Shown here in pieces: positions 18,145 through 25,331 of a DNA stretch of 64,000 nucleotides. Positions within the stretch are counted from its first letter, which is position 1, and the number at the start of each line of letters is the position of its first letter. Made by a program: the position numbers and the translations under genes. The notes beneath the pieces were generated by a model. It saw only the letters and a list, made by a program, of their open reading frames with translations, was not told where the DNA came from and did no database searches. Source of the stretch: Streptomyces sp. MP131-18 (GTDB lineage: Bacteria; Actinomycetota; Actinomycetes; Streptomycetales; Streptomycetaceae); contig NZ_LZNS01000001.1 of NCBI RefSeq assembly GCF_001984575.1, positions 3,593,881 through 3,657,880 of the forward strand, written 5' to 3'.

Positions 18145-18474
18145 GTGGCACAGCGTGTAGTGGTCACCCTCGCCGACGACATCGACGGCGGAGAAGCGTC
18201 GGAAACGGTTGCCTTCGGACTCGACGGGAAGACGTACGAGATCGACCTCAGCTCCAACAACGCGGAGAAGCTGCGGACCGCTCTCGCCCCCTACGTGGAG
18301 GCCGGCCGCAAGCGCGCCCGCTCGGGCAGGACGTTCCACCACACCGCCGTGGCCCCCGACCCCAAGGCCGTGCGGGCCTGGGCGGAGTCCAACGGCTTCG
18401 GGGTGCCCGCCAGGGGTCGCATCCCCAAGAAGGTCTACGACGCCTTCAACGAGGCACACACGACCGTTCATTGA
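18145..18474 (+). CDS. lsr2: Nucleoid-associated protein Lsr2
   Basis: A 109-residue histone-like protein that bridges DNA and silences AT-rich, often horizontally acquired genes and many specialised-metabolite clusters in Streptomyces. The N-terminal half (AQRVVVTLADDIDGGEASET, then FGLDGKTYEIDLS) is the oligomerisation domain. The C-terminal half (VRAWAESNGF, then RGRIPKKVYDAF) has the Arg-Gly-Arg AT-hook-like minor-groove motif. The GTG at 18145 gives the standard VAQRVVV start and is preceded by GGAAGGA. Divergent from purSQL; two tRNA-Gly genes follow. Confidence 0.95.
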   Translation: MAQRVVVTLADDIDGGEASETVAFGLDGKTYEIDLSSNNAEKLRTALAPYVEAGRKRARSGRTFHHTAVAPDPKAVRAWAESNGFGVPARGRIPKKVYDAFNEAHTTVH

Positions 18475-18480
18475 GTCGAC

Positions 18481-18511
18481 TTGCCATGAACCCGGGGTGA
18501 TCGGCTAGAGT
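18481..18511 (+). promoter_or_regulatory. Probable promoter of the tRNA-Gly pair
   Basis: TTGCCA (18481-18486) and TAGAGT (18506-18511) resemble the promoter seen before tRNA-Asp, with the same -10 hexamer and the same 19-base spacing. The first tRNA-Gly starts 52 bases after the -10. Confidence 0.4.
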
Positions 18512-18563
18512 CTGGAGCGCGCCGCGGGGCAGGGCAGACAAGGCCCGAAGCCCCGGGAGCCGC

Positions 18564-18638
18564 GCGGGTGTAGTTCAGTAGCAGAACACCCTCTTTCCAA
18601 GAGGGAGGCGCAGTGTGCGATTCCTGTCACCCGCTCCA
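18564..18638 (+). tRNA. tRNA-Gly (anticodon TCC) with abnormal D and T arms, CCA encoded
   Basis: Acceptor GCGGGTG (18564-18570) pairs with CACCCGC (18628-18634). The anticodon stem is CCCTC/GAGGG around loop TTTCCAA, giving anticodon TCC (18596-18598), glycine. The discriminator is T18635 and CCA is encoded at 18636-18638. The D loop reads AGTAGCA where glycine tRNAs normally have GG at 18-19, so position 18 is A. The T arm reads GCAGTGTGCGATTCCTGT. A 5-bp stem forms only if U18614 bulges out, and the invariant G-T-T-C (G-T-Psi-C) is replaced by G-T-G-C. Loss of G18 and Psi55 is the signature of staphylococcal tRNA-Gly species used for peptidoglycan bridges rather than translation. Identity as a glycine tRNA gene is firm; the special role is inferred. 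Confidence 0.88.
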
Positions 18639-18664
18639 GCCCACTGGCCCCGACCCGGGTCGGG

Positions 18665-18670
18665 TATAGT
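18665..18670 (+). promoter_or_regulatory. TATAGT -10-like element before second tRNA-Gly
   Basis: TATAGT ends 9 bases before the second tRNA-Gly. It follows the palindrome CCGACCCGGGTCGG (about 18650-18663), which could end the first transcript. No clear -35 is visible, so it may instead lie within a two-tRNA transcript. Confidence 0.35.
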
Positions 18671-18679
18671 GAGTGTCGT

Positions 18680-18752
18680 GCGGACGTGGCTCAGTTGGTA
18701 GAGCATCACCTTGCCAAGGTGAGGGTCGCGAGTTCGAATCTCGTCGTCCGCT
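18680..18752 (+). tRNA. tRNA-Gly (anticodon GCC)
   Basis: Fully canonical cloverleaf of 73 bases. Acceptor GCGGACG pairs with CGTCCGC. The D arm is GCTCAGTTGGTAGAGC with G18-G19 present, the anticodon loop TTGCCAA gives GCC, and the T arm GCGAGTTCGAATCTCGT has the normal TTC loop. CCA is not encoded. It is a useful contrast with the aberrant tRNA-Gly 42 bases upstream. Confidence 0.96.
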
Positions 18753-18760
18753 CGTGAGTC

Positions 18761-18792
18761 GGAGGGCCCGGTCCTTGAGGACCGGGCCCTCC
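18761..18792 (+). terminator. Terminator after tRNA-Gly(GCC)
   Basis: A perfect 14-bp stem, GGAGGGCCCGGTCC (18761-18774) with its complement at 18779-18792, and a TTGA loop, 8 bases after the tRNA. No long T tail, as is common in streptomycetes. Confidence 0.75.
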
Positions 18793-18895
18793 GCCATGTG
18801 CGCGCAAGTTTCGGCCTTGCCCCCTGACATTTGTCATCCGCATGCGTGACAGCCCGCACTGCCGCGGCGTCCGTTCCCCGGCCAGGCTTGACGGC

Positions 18896-19807
18896 ATGGA
18901 CACGATGATCGAAGTGAGCGCCCTGCGGCGGCGCTACGGGGGAAGCGGCCAGGACGGCTACGAAGCCGTCCGCGGCGTGGACTTCTCGGTGGGGCAGGGC
19001 GAGATCTTCGCCCTGCTCGGCACCAACGGGGCCGGGAAGACGTCCACGGTCGAGGTGCTCGAAGGACTGGCCGCGCCGACCGCGGGCGAGGTGCGGGTGC
19101 TGGGGCGCGATCCGTTCAAGGAGCGCGCGCAGGTGCGTCCGCACACCGGCATCATGCTTCAGGAAGCCGGGTTCTCCAACGACTTGACCGTCGCCGAGAC
19201 CGCCCGCATGTGGGCCGGCTGCACCGGCCGGCCGGCTCCGGTATCCGAGGTACTGGGCACGGTGCGCCTGAACGAGCGGGCGGACGTGCGCGTGAAGCAG
19301 CTGTCCGGCGGCGAACGGCGGCGCCTGGACCTGGCGCTCGCCCTGACCACGCGCCCGCGCGTGCTGTTCCTCGACGAGCCGACGACCGGCATGGACCCGC
19401 AGGCCAGGCAGGACACCTGGCAGGTCGTGCGGCGGCTGCGCGAGGACGGCGTGACGATCCTGCTGACCACCCACTACCTGGAGGAGGCGGAGGCGCTGGC
19501 GGACCGCCTGGCGATCATGCACCGGGGCCGGATCACCGTCATGGGCACCCCCGCCGAGGTGATGGCCGCCCACCCCGCCCGCATCCGTTTCCGCCTGCCC
19601 GAAGGACTCGACCCGGCGTGGCTCCCGCTGCCGGGACCGGTCGACGTGTTCGACGGGAACGTCGAGGCGCAGACCGGCAACCTCCAGCAGTCGCTGACCG
19701 ATCTGCTGCTGTGGGCCCGCGAGGCGGGCGTGGAGCTGCCCGGGCTCGACGCCCGGTCCGCTTCGCTCGAACAGGTGTTTCTCGCCATGGCTGAGGAGGC
19801 CGCATGA
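18896..19807 (+). CDS. ABC transporter ATP-binding protein (drug/lipid exporter type)
   Basis: A 303-residue cytoplasmic ATPase that powers the membrane partner encoded next. Walker A GTNGAGKTS, Q-loop GIMLQEAGF, signature LSGGERRRLDLALAL and Walker B VLFLDEPTTGMD are all present, with the H-loop in LLTTHYLEEAE. The C-terminal DUF4162-like extension ends EQVFLAMAEEAA, typical of ABC-2 exporters. Start ATG 18896 gives MDTMIEVSALRRRYGG. Its stop overlaps the permease ATG (ATGA). The two-component pair downstream suggests that export is induced by membrane or envelope stress. Confidence 0.93.
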   Translation: MDTMIEVSALRRRYGGSGQDGYEAVRGVDFSVGQGEIFALLGTNGAGKTSTVEVLEGLAAPTAGEVRVLGRDPFKERAQVRPHTGIMLQEAGFSNDLTVAETARMWAGCTGRPAPVSEVLGTVRLNERADVRVKQLSGGERRRLDLALALTTRPRVLFLDEPTTGMDPQARQDTWQVVRRLREDGVTILLTTHYLEEAEALADRLAIMHRGRITVMGTPAEVMAAHPARIRFRLPEGLDPAWLPLPGPVDVFDGNVEAQTGNLQQSLTDLLLWAREAGVELPGLDARSASLEQVFLAMAEEAA

Positions 19808-20625
19808 GCACGCACAACGCACAGAAACCGCTGACGTCGTTCCTCACCTGGGGCCTGCCGGACGCGGCGGCGCTGCGCCGCATGGGGGCGCTGGCGCGGG
19901 CGGAGCTGACGCTGCTGCTGCGCAACCGCACCGCGCTCTTCGTCTCGCTGCTGATGCCCGCCGCGCTGATCGGCCTCTCGTACACGGCGTCCGACCAGCT
20001 CGACCTGGCGGGCACCGGCCTCAGCCGCGGCGAGGCCGTGATGACCGGCGGCATCGGCATGGTGCTGATCATGGTCCTCTACCTCGGACTCATTCCCACA
20101 TACGTGGCACGGCGCGAGGAGCGGGTCCTGAAGCGGCTGCGCACCGGCGAGCTGACGGACGGCGAGATCATGACCGCCACCGCGCTGCCCGCCGCGGTCC
20201 TCGCGCTCGTGCAGTGCGTCCTGCTGGTGGCCGGCGGTATCGCCGTGCTGGACGCGGCGGTTCCCAAGAACGCGGCGGTGCTGCTCCTCGGGCTGCTGCT
20301 CGGCACCGCGGTACTCGCCGCGGCGGCCGCGGCCACGGCCACGTTCACCAAGACCGTGGAGAGCGCGCAGATCACCGGCATGCCGCTGCTGATGATCTCG
20401 GTGATGGGCTCCGGCCTTTACTTCCCGCTCGACATCCTGCCCGACAACCTCGCGGACATCTGCCGCTTCCTGCCGCTCACCCCGGCCGTCGACCTGGTCA
20501 GGGCCGGCTGGCTCGGCGGGATCGACGCGTCCGACCAGTTGCGGGCCATGGCCGTCGGAGTGGCCTGGATCGCGGCCTCGGTGTTTGCTGTACGCCGGTG
20601 GTTCCGCTGGGAACCGCGGCACTGA
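19804..20625 (+). CDS. ABC-2 type permease
   Basis: A 273-residue integral membrane protein with about six hydrophobic helices, for example FVSLLMPAALIGLSYTAS, GIGMVLIMVLYLGLIPTY and VLALVQCVLLVAGGIAV, and the ABC-2 late motif FPLDILPDNLADICRFLPLT. It forms the export channel with the ATPase encoded just upstream (4-base overlap). Substrate unknown. Confidence 0.9.
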   Translation: MSTHNAQKPLTSFLTWGLPDAAALRRMGALARAELTLLLRNRTALFVSLLMPAALIGLSYTASDQLDLAGTGLSRGEAVMTGGIGMVLIMVLYLGLIPTYVARREERVLKRLRTGELTDGEIMTATALPAAVLALVQCVLLVAGGIAVLDAAVPKNAAVLLLGLLLGTAVLAAAAAATATFTKTVESAQITGMPLLMISVMGSGLYFPLDILPDNLADICRFLPLTPAVDLVRAGWLGGIDASDQLRAMAVGVAWIAASVFAVRRWFRWEPRH

Positions 20626-20688
20626 ACGGGAAGCAGGCCGCCCGCCGCACGCCCACCGGGCAGCACACCCGCCGACGAGGAGAGTCCG

Positions 20689-21912
20689 ATGGTCACGTTC
20701 CGCCGACTGGAGGGCCTGCGGCGCACCAGCCAGCGCGCCAGGTTCCACCACTACGTCGCCTGGAGCCTCTACGTCATCGGCCTCACGAACGCGGTGCTGG
20801 TCGGCACGGTCCTGATCCGGGTGGCCGGCGAGAGCGACGCGGCGACGCTGGCCGCGGTGAGCACAGTGGTGGGCGGGCAGCTCGTGCTCGGCCTTGCGCT
20901 GACCCGTACCGCGCTGCGGTACTACCTCGGCGGGCAGGACCGGCCGGGCCGGCTGCTCGCGGTGTACTACGCGGCGACGGCGGCGACCCTCGTCGCCCCC
21001 GTACTGGCCGAGGCGGCGGGCGGCATGCCGGAGGAGGGCCGCGCCATCGCCGTTTACCAGGCCGTGTACTGCGCCGGTCCCGCCGTGCTCGCGTGGCCGC
21101 TGCGCCGCGCCACGGCCATCTGCGCGGCGCCGGCGGCGGCCTGCGCGATCGGCGCGGTCGCGCTGGGCGCGCCGCTGCTCGCCGGCTTGGTGATCGGTGT
21201 CGCCACGGCGGCCGGTGCGGCGGTGTGCGGCGCCGCCTTCCGGACCAGCGCGTGGACGTTGAAGGTGGTCGACCGGTTGGATGCGGCCAGGGAGACGGAG
21301 GCGAGGCTCGCGGTGGCGGAGGAACGGCTGCGGTTCGGGCGGGACCTGCACGACGTGCTGGGGCGGAACCTGTCGGTGATCGCGCTGAAGAGCGAACTCG
21401 CCGCGCAGCTGCTCCAGCGCGACAGGGGCGCGGCGCTCGACGAGATGGCGGAGGTCCAGCGCATCGCGCGGGACTCGCAGCGCGAGATCCGCGAGGTGGT
21501 CCGCGGCTACCGCAGGGCGGATCTGCACGCGGAGCTCGTCGGGGCCCGCGGTGTGCTCCAGGCGGCGGGCATCACCTGCCGTATCGAGGACCGGCACGGC
21601 GAGCGGCTGCCGGAGCCGGTCCAGTCGGCCCTGGGCTGGGTGGTGCGCGAGGGCACGACCAACGTGCTGCGCCACGCGGACGCGGGTTGGTGCACGGTAC
21701 GGCTGCGCCGGCTGGCGGACGGTGAGGCGGTGCTGGAGATGGAGAACGACGGGGTGCTCGCGGAGGGCGCCCAGGACAGCCCGGGCGGCGGCATGGGGCT
21801 GGCCGGGCTGCGGGAGCGGGTCGCCGCGCTCGGGGGCTCGCTGAGGGCGGAACGGGGCGCGGGCGGGGCGTTCCTGCTGACCGCCCGGGTACCGGCCGGA
21901 GGGGCGGAATGA
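20689..21912 (+). CDS. Membrane sensor histidine kinase (DesK/NarX type)
   Basis: A 407-residue protein with an N-terminal bundle of about five to six hydrophobic segments (residues 25-185), a HisKA_3 dimerisation region with phospho-acceptor His220 in FGRDLHDVLGRNL, and a HATPase_c domain (VREGTTNVLRHADA, GGGMGLAGLRERVAALGG). There is no large extracellular loop, so it probably senses membrane state, as DesK does. Its stop overlaps the response-regulator start, and it lies 63 bases after the ABC permease, so all four genes probably form one unit. Confidence 0.92.
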   Translation: MVTFRRLEGLRRTSQRARFHHYVAWSLYVIGLTNAVLVGTVLIRVAGESDAATLAAVSTVVGGQLVLGLALTRTALRYYLGGQDRPGRLLAVYYAATAATLVAPVLAEAAGGMPEEGRAIAVYQAVYCAGPAVLAWPLRRATAICAAPAAACAIGAVALGAPLLAGLVIGVATAAGAAVCGAAFRTSAWTLKVVDRLDAARETEARLAVAEERLRFGRDLHDVLGRNLSVIALKSELAAQLLQRDRGAALDEMAEVQRIARDSQREIREVVRGYRRADLHAELVGARGVLQAAGITCRIEDRHGERLPEPVQSALGWVVREGTTNVLRHADAGWCTVRLRRLADGEAVLEMENDGVLAEGAQDSPGGGMGLAGLRERVAALGGSLRAERGAGGAFLLTARVPAGGAE

Positions 21913-22529
21913 CGGGCGACGAGAAGACCAGAGTGCTGCTCGCCGACGACGAGCACCTGATCCGCGGGGCGCTGGCGGCGCTGCTCGCCCTGGAGGACGA
22001 CCTGGCGGTCGTCGCCGAGGCGGGCACCGGTCCTGAGGCGCTGGCCATGGCGCTGGCGCTGCGGCCCGACGTGGCGGTGCTCGACCTCCAGATGCCGGGG
22101 CAGGACGGGGTGGCCGTGGCCGAAGCGCTGCGGTCCCGGCTGCCGGAGTGCGCGGCGATGATCGTGACCTCGCACGGGCGGCCCGGCGACCTGAAGCGGG
22201 CGCTCGCGGCGGGGGTCCGGGGCTTCCTGCCGAAGACGCTGTCCGCGCAGCGGCTGGCCGAGATCATCCGTGCGGTGCGCGCGGGCAACCGCTACATCGA
22301 CCCGGAACTGGCCGCGGACGCGATCAGCTCGGGCGACTCGCCGCTGACCCCGCGCGAGGCGGAGCTGCTCGAACTGGCGGCGGACGGCGCACCGGTCGCG
22401 GACATCGCCGCCCGCGCGTCCCTGGCACCCGGCACGGTGCGCAACTACCTGTCGGCCGCGGCGGCGAAGCTCGGCGCGGAGAACCGCCATGCCGCGGCCC
22501 GCATCGCCCGCGAACGCGGCTGGCTGTGA
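21909..22529 (+). CDS. NarL/LuxR-family response regulator
   Basis: A 206-residue regulator. The receiver domain has acidic residues DDEH near the N-terminus, phospho-acceptor Asp59 in VAVLDLQMPG and the switch Lys in FLPKTLSAQ. The LuxR-type helix-turn-helix is at the C-terminus (LTPREAELLELAADGAPVAD and following). Partner of the overlapping histidine kinase; the ABC exporter genes are its most likely target. It converges on purC. Confidence 0.94.
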   Translation: MTGDEKTRVLLADDEHLIRGALAALLALEDDLAVVAEAGTGPEALAMALALRPDVAVLDLQMPGQDGVAVAEALRSRLPECAAMIVTSHGRPGDLKRALAAGVRGFLPKTLSAQRLAEIIRAVRAGNRYIDPELAADAISSGDSPLTPREAELLELAADGAPVADIAARASLAPGTVRNYLSAAAAKLGAENRHAAARIARERGWL

Positions 22530-22573
22530 ACCCCGGGCCGTGAACCGCGGGCCGCGCGGGGTGCGCGGGCGCG

Positions 22574-23488
22574 TCAGGTCCAGGGGGTGCCGGTCAGCAG
22601 CTGGTACGCCTCCGCGTAGCGGGCCCGCGTCCTGGCCACGATGTCCTCGGGCAGGGCGGGCGGTGGGGCGTCGCCGGTGCGGTCCCAGCCGGCGGCGGGG
22701 GACGAGAGCCAGTCGCGGATGAGCTGCTTGTCGTAGGGCTTCTGGGGGCGTCCTGGCTCCCACTCGGCCTTGCGCCAGAAGCGGGAGGAGTCGGGCGTCA
22801 GGACCTCGTCGGCGAGGATCAGCGGGCCGTCGGGGCCCGCGTCCGGCGCCATGCCGAACTCGAACTTCGTGTCGGCGAGGATGATCCCGCGGTCCCTGGC
22901 GATGTCGCGGGCCCGGCTGTAGAGGGCGAGCGTGGCCTGGCGCAGCCGGGCGGCCGTCTCGGGGCCGACCTGGCGGGCGACCTCCTCATAGCTCACATTC
23001 TCGTCGTGCTCGCCGACCGGAGCCTTGGTGGCGGGCGTGAAGATCGGCGCGGGCAGCTCGGAGCCGTCGACGAGCCCCGGCGGGAGCGCGAGGCCGCATA
23101 CGGTGCGGTCGCGTTCGTACTCGGCGAGCCCGGTGCCGGTGAGGTAGCCGCGGGCGACGGCCTCGACGGGGATCATCGACAGGGCGCGGCACACCATGAC
23201 GCGGCCCGCCCACGCCTCGGGCGCCCCGGGCGGCAGCTCCGTGGAGATCACGTGTCCCGGCACGAGGTCGGCCAGCTGGTCGAACCACCAGAGCGAAAGC
23301 CGGGTCAGGATGCGGCCTTTGTCCGGGATTTCGGTCGCGAGCACCCAGTCGTAGGCGGATACGCGGTCGGTCGCGACGAGCACGAGGTCGCCCGTCTCCG
23401 TCCGGTACAGGTCCCGGACCTTCCCGGTGTGCACATGCACCAGTCCCGGCACGTGAACGGGCCGCGGCTTGTCGACGAATCCTGGCAC
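22574..23488 (-). CDS. purC: SAICAR synthase
   Basis: Phosphoribosylaminoimidazole-succinocarboxamide synthase, which joins CAIR and aspartate using ATP in de novo purine synthesis. 304 residues of the longer actinobacterial/eukaryotic-like type. Visible signatures are HTGKVRDLY near the N-terminus, VEAVARGYLTGTGLAEYE, then ILADTKFEFG and ILADEVLTPDSSRFW. GTG start at 23488 follows AGGAGG. Transcribed alone, convergent with the response regulator. Confidence 0.96.
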   Translation of the reverse strand: MPGFVDKPRPVHVPGLVHVHTGKVRDLYRTETGDLVLVATDRVSAYDWVLATEIPDKGRILTRLSLWWFDQLADLVPGHVISTELPPGAPEAWAGRVMVCRALSMIPVEAVARGYLTGTGLAEYERDRTVCGLALPPGLVDGSELPAPIFTPATKAPVGEHDENVSYEEVARQVGPETAARLRQATLALYSRARDIARDRGIILADTKFEFGMAPDAGPDGPLILADEVLTPDSSRFWRKAEWEPGRPQKPYDKQLIRDWLSSPAAGWDRTGDAPPPALPEDIVARTRARYAEAYQLLTGTPWT

Positions 23489-23668
23489 GACGCCTCCTGG
23501 CGGCTTCTGGGACGGTTGGGCCGCGCGAATCCATTGTTCCGCAGGGAGCTGTCCGTTTCGTCACCGGGGCGGCGACGGACGGAGGCAACGGGGGCGGGAA
23601 GGGCGCGGGAGGCGCCCGTGGAGGGCTCCCGGCGCGTGCCGTGCTTCCGGCGGGCGCCGCAGAGACGT

Positions 23669-25117
23669 TCAGTCGCGTTTGCAGATACGGTCCAGCAGAT
23701 TGGCCGTCGCCTTCTGGATGCGCGGGTCGAGGTGTCCTGGCCGGGCGAGCGCGGGCGACCAGGCGAAGGTGCCGGAGGCGAAGACCCAGGCGCCGCTCGG
23801 TGCCCGGTACAGCGACGTCTCCTGGTGGCGGCGGGCGCCGGTTCCGTCGCGGTACGGCGAGTGGGCGAGCAGGATGCGGCTCTCGGCGTCGGGCAGTTGG
23901 GTGCGCGGGTAGTAGCGGTCCGCCTCGCCGGCGACGAGCCCGGGCAGCTCCTCGCCCTCCGCCGCGCCGGTCGCCTCCCACAGCCAGTGGCCGGCATTGC
24001 GCACGACCAGCGGGTGCGGCCGCGGGACCGGGCCCGCGTACTGCACGCCGAGCAGCGTCTGCTCCGGCTGCCCCTGGTCGCGCCACAGCGCGGAACGGCC
24101 GGGCCCCTGGCGTTTGCGGCAGCTCAGCAGCCGGTCGCTGTCGCCCGAGGGCAGCGCGCTGAGCGTGACCTGCCAGTACATGGTGTTGGCCGAGAGGAAC
24201 ACCAGCGAGGTGCCGCCGTCCCTGGCGTCCTCGACGGCGCCGCGCATCGGCACGGACCAGTACTCGTCGTGCCCGGAGAACACCAGACCGCGGTAGCGGG
24301 ACGCGTCCACGCGCCCGGCGTGCAGGTCGCGGGCGGTGGCGTAGGCCAGGTCGTAGCCGTAGCGCTCGGCCCAGCGGATGAAGTCGTAGGCGTGCCCGGC
24401 GTGCAGCGGCAGCCCGGCGCCCGCGAAGGGGCGGTCGAAGCAGACGGTGATGGCCGCGTTCTGCTCGCCGATGAGCCGGCCGGCCGCGTCCCAGGCGTGG
24501 TAGAGGCTGGCGCCGCCGCGGCCGTCCTCGGGGAAGAGGTTGTACGCCTGCCAGGTGATGTCGGGCAGGACGAGGCACAGGTCGGCGGGGTGGTCGTCGC
24601 GCACGGTGAACGGCACGTGGGACCGGAACTCGCCGTCCGCGGTCGTCAGAACGGCGACGTACGCGCCCGGCAGCCAGTCGGGCGGCACCTGGAGGCGCCA
24701 GGACAGCCACCAGTGGTGGCAGGAGACGGTGCGGCCCGCGATCAGCGGGGCGGGCTGGCGGATGCCGATGAGGCGGGGGCTGCTCAGCAGCAGGCGGGCG
24801 CCGTCGCCGCCGAAGTAGCCGATGCGGTAGATGTCGATGGTGAACTCCCGCGGCGGGTCGACCGTGACGCGGAAGTCGAGCGGGCCGCCCGGCGCGACGG
24901 TGCTCTCCGTGACGAAACCCTTGATCTGGCAGTCGACGTCGTCGGCGGTCCGCAGTCCCGGCGGTGTCCGCACGGCGGGCAGCCCGAGGCCGTTCGTCCG
25001 CAGGTGGCCGTCGCCGGCCCGCACCCAGGGCAGCGGGCCCTGGCCGAACGGGTCGGAGACCGCGTGCGTGAGCGCGCCCGACTCCCAGCGCCGGACCTGC
25101 TCCGTACTCTTGCTCAC
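23669..25117 (-). CDS. N,N-dimethylformamidase beta-subunit-like protein
   Basis: A 482-residue protein matching the large-subunit-like domain of N,N-dimethylformamidase, widespread in Actinobacteria (recognisable stretches are FTIDIYRIGYFGG, LPDITWQAYNLFPEDG and FSGHDEYWSVPMR). The beta-rich N-terminus and the catalytic-like domain are present, but no small alpha subunit gene lies nearby, so amidase activity on dimethylformamide is doubtful. No signal peptide. GTG start at 25117 follows GGGAGGGG; upstream in-frame codons belong to a 12-bp repeat and are probably untranslated. Genes of this type also occur next to purine genes in other streptomycetes. Confidence 0.82.
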   Translation of the reverse strand: MSKSTEQVRRWESGALTHAVSDPFGQGPLPWVRAGDGHLRTNGLGLPAVRTPPGLRTADDVDCQIKGFVTESTVAPGGPLDFRVTVDPPREFTIDIYRIGYFGGDGARLLLSSPRLIGIRQPAPLIAGRTVSCHHWWLSWRLQVPPDWLPGAYVAVLTTADGEFRSHVPFTVRDDHPADLCLVLPDITWQAYNLFPEDGRGGASLYHAWDAAGRLIGEQNAAITVCFDRPFAGAGLPLHAGHAYDFIRWAERYGYDLAYATARDLHAGRVDASRYRGLVFSGHDEYWSVPMRGAVEDARDGGTSLVFLSANTMYWQVTLSALPSGDSDRLLSCRKRQGPGRSALWRDQGQPEQTLLGVQYAGPVPRPHPLVVRNAGHWLWEATGAAEGEELPGLVAGEADRYYPRTQLPDAESRILLAHSPYRDGTGARRHQETSLYRAPSGAWVFASGTFAWSPALARPGHLDPRIQKATANLLDRICKRD

Positions 25118-25157
25118 TCGCCCCTCCCGGCCCCTGACGGTGATGCGGCGCGCCCCA

Positions 25158-25217
25158 GGCACCGCTCCCGGCACCGCTCCCGGCACCACCCTCGACACCG
25201 CCCCCGGCACCGCACCG
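25158..25217. repeat. Five 12-bp tandem repeats
   Basis: Five head-to-tail copies of a GGCACCGCTCCC-like unit; the first two are exact and the last three degenerate. They lie upstream of the dimethylformamidase-like gene in the 214-base gap that otherwise shows no gene. Confidence 0.8.
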
Positions 25218-25331
25218 GGAGAAGACGGTACGTCACCGTACCGTCACGGCGGCGGTCGGCGGCGGCTGCCCGATGGTGGCGCCGCCGGAGGGGCCTGTCG
25301 AGCCCTCGCGGCTGAAACGTGCGCATTCGCC

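Noticed and set aside
23669..25117. True N,N-dimethylformamidase
   Set aside because: No small subunit gene is nearby; only the large-subunit-like domain is supported.
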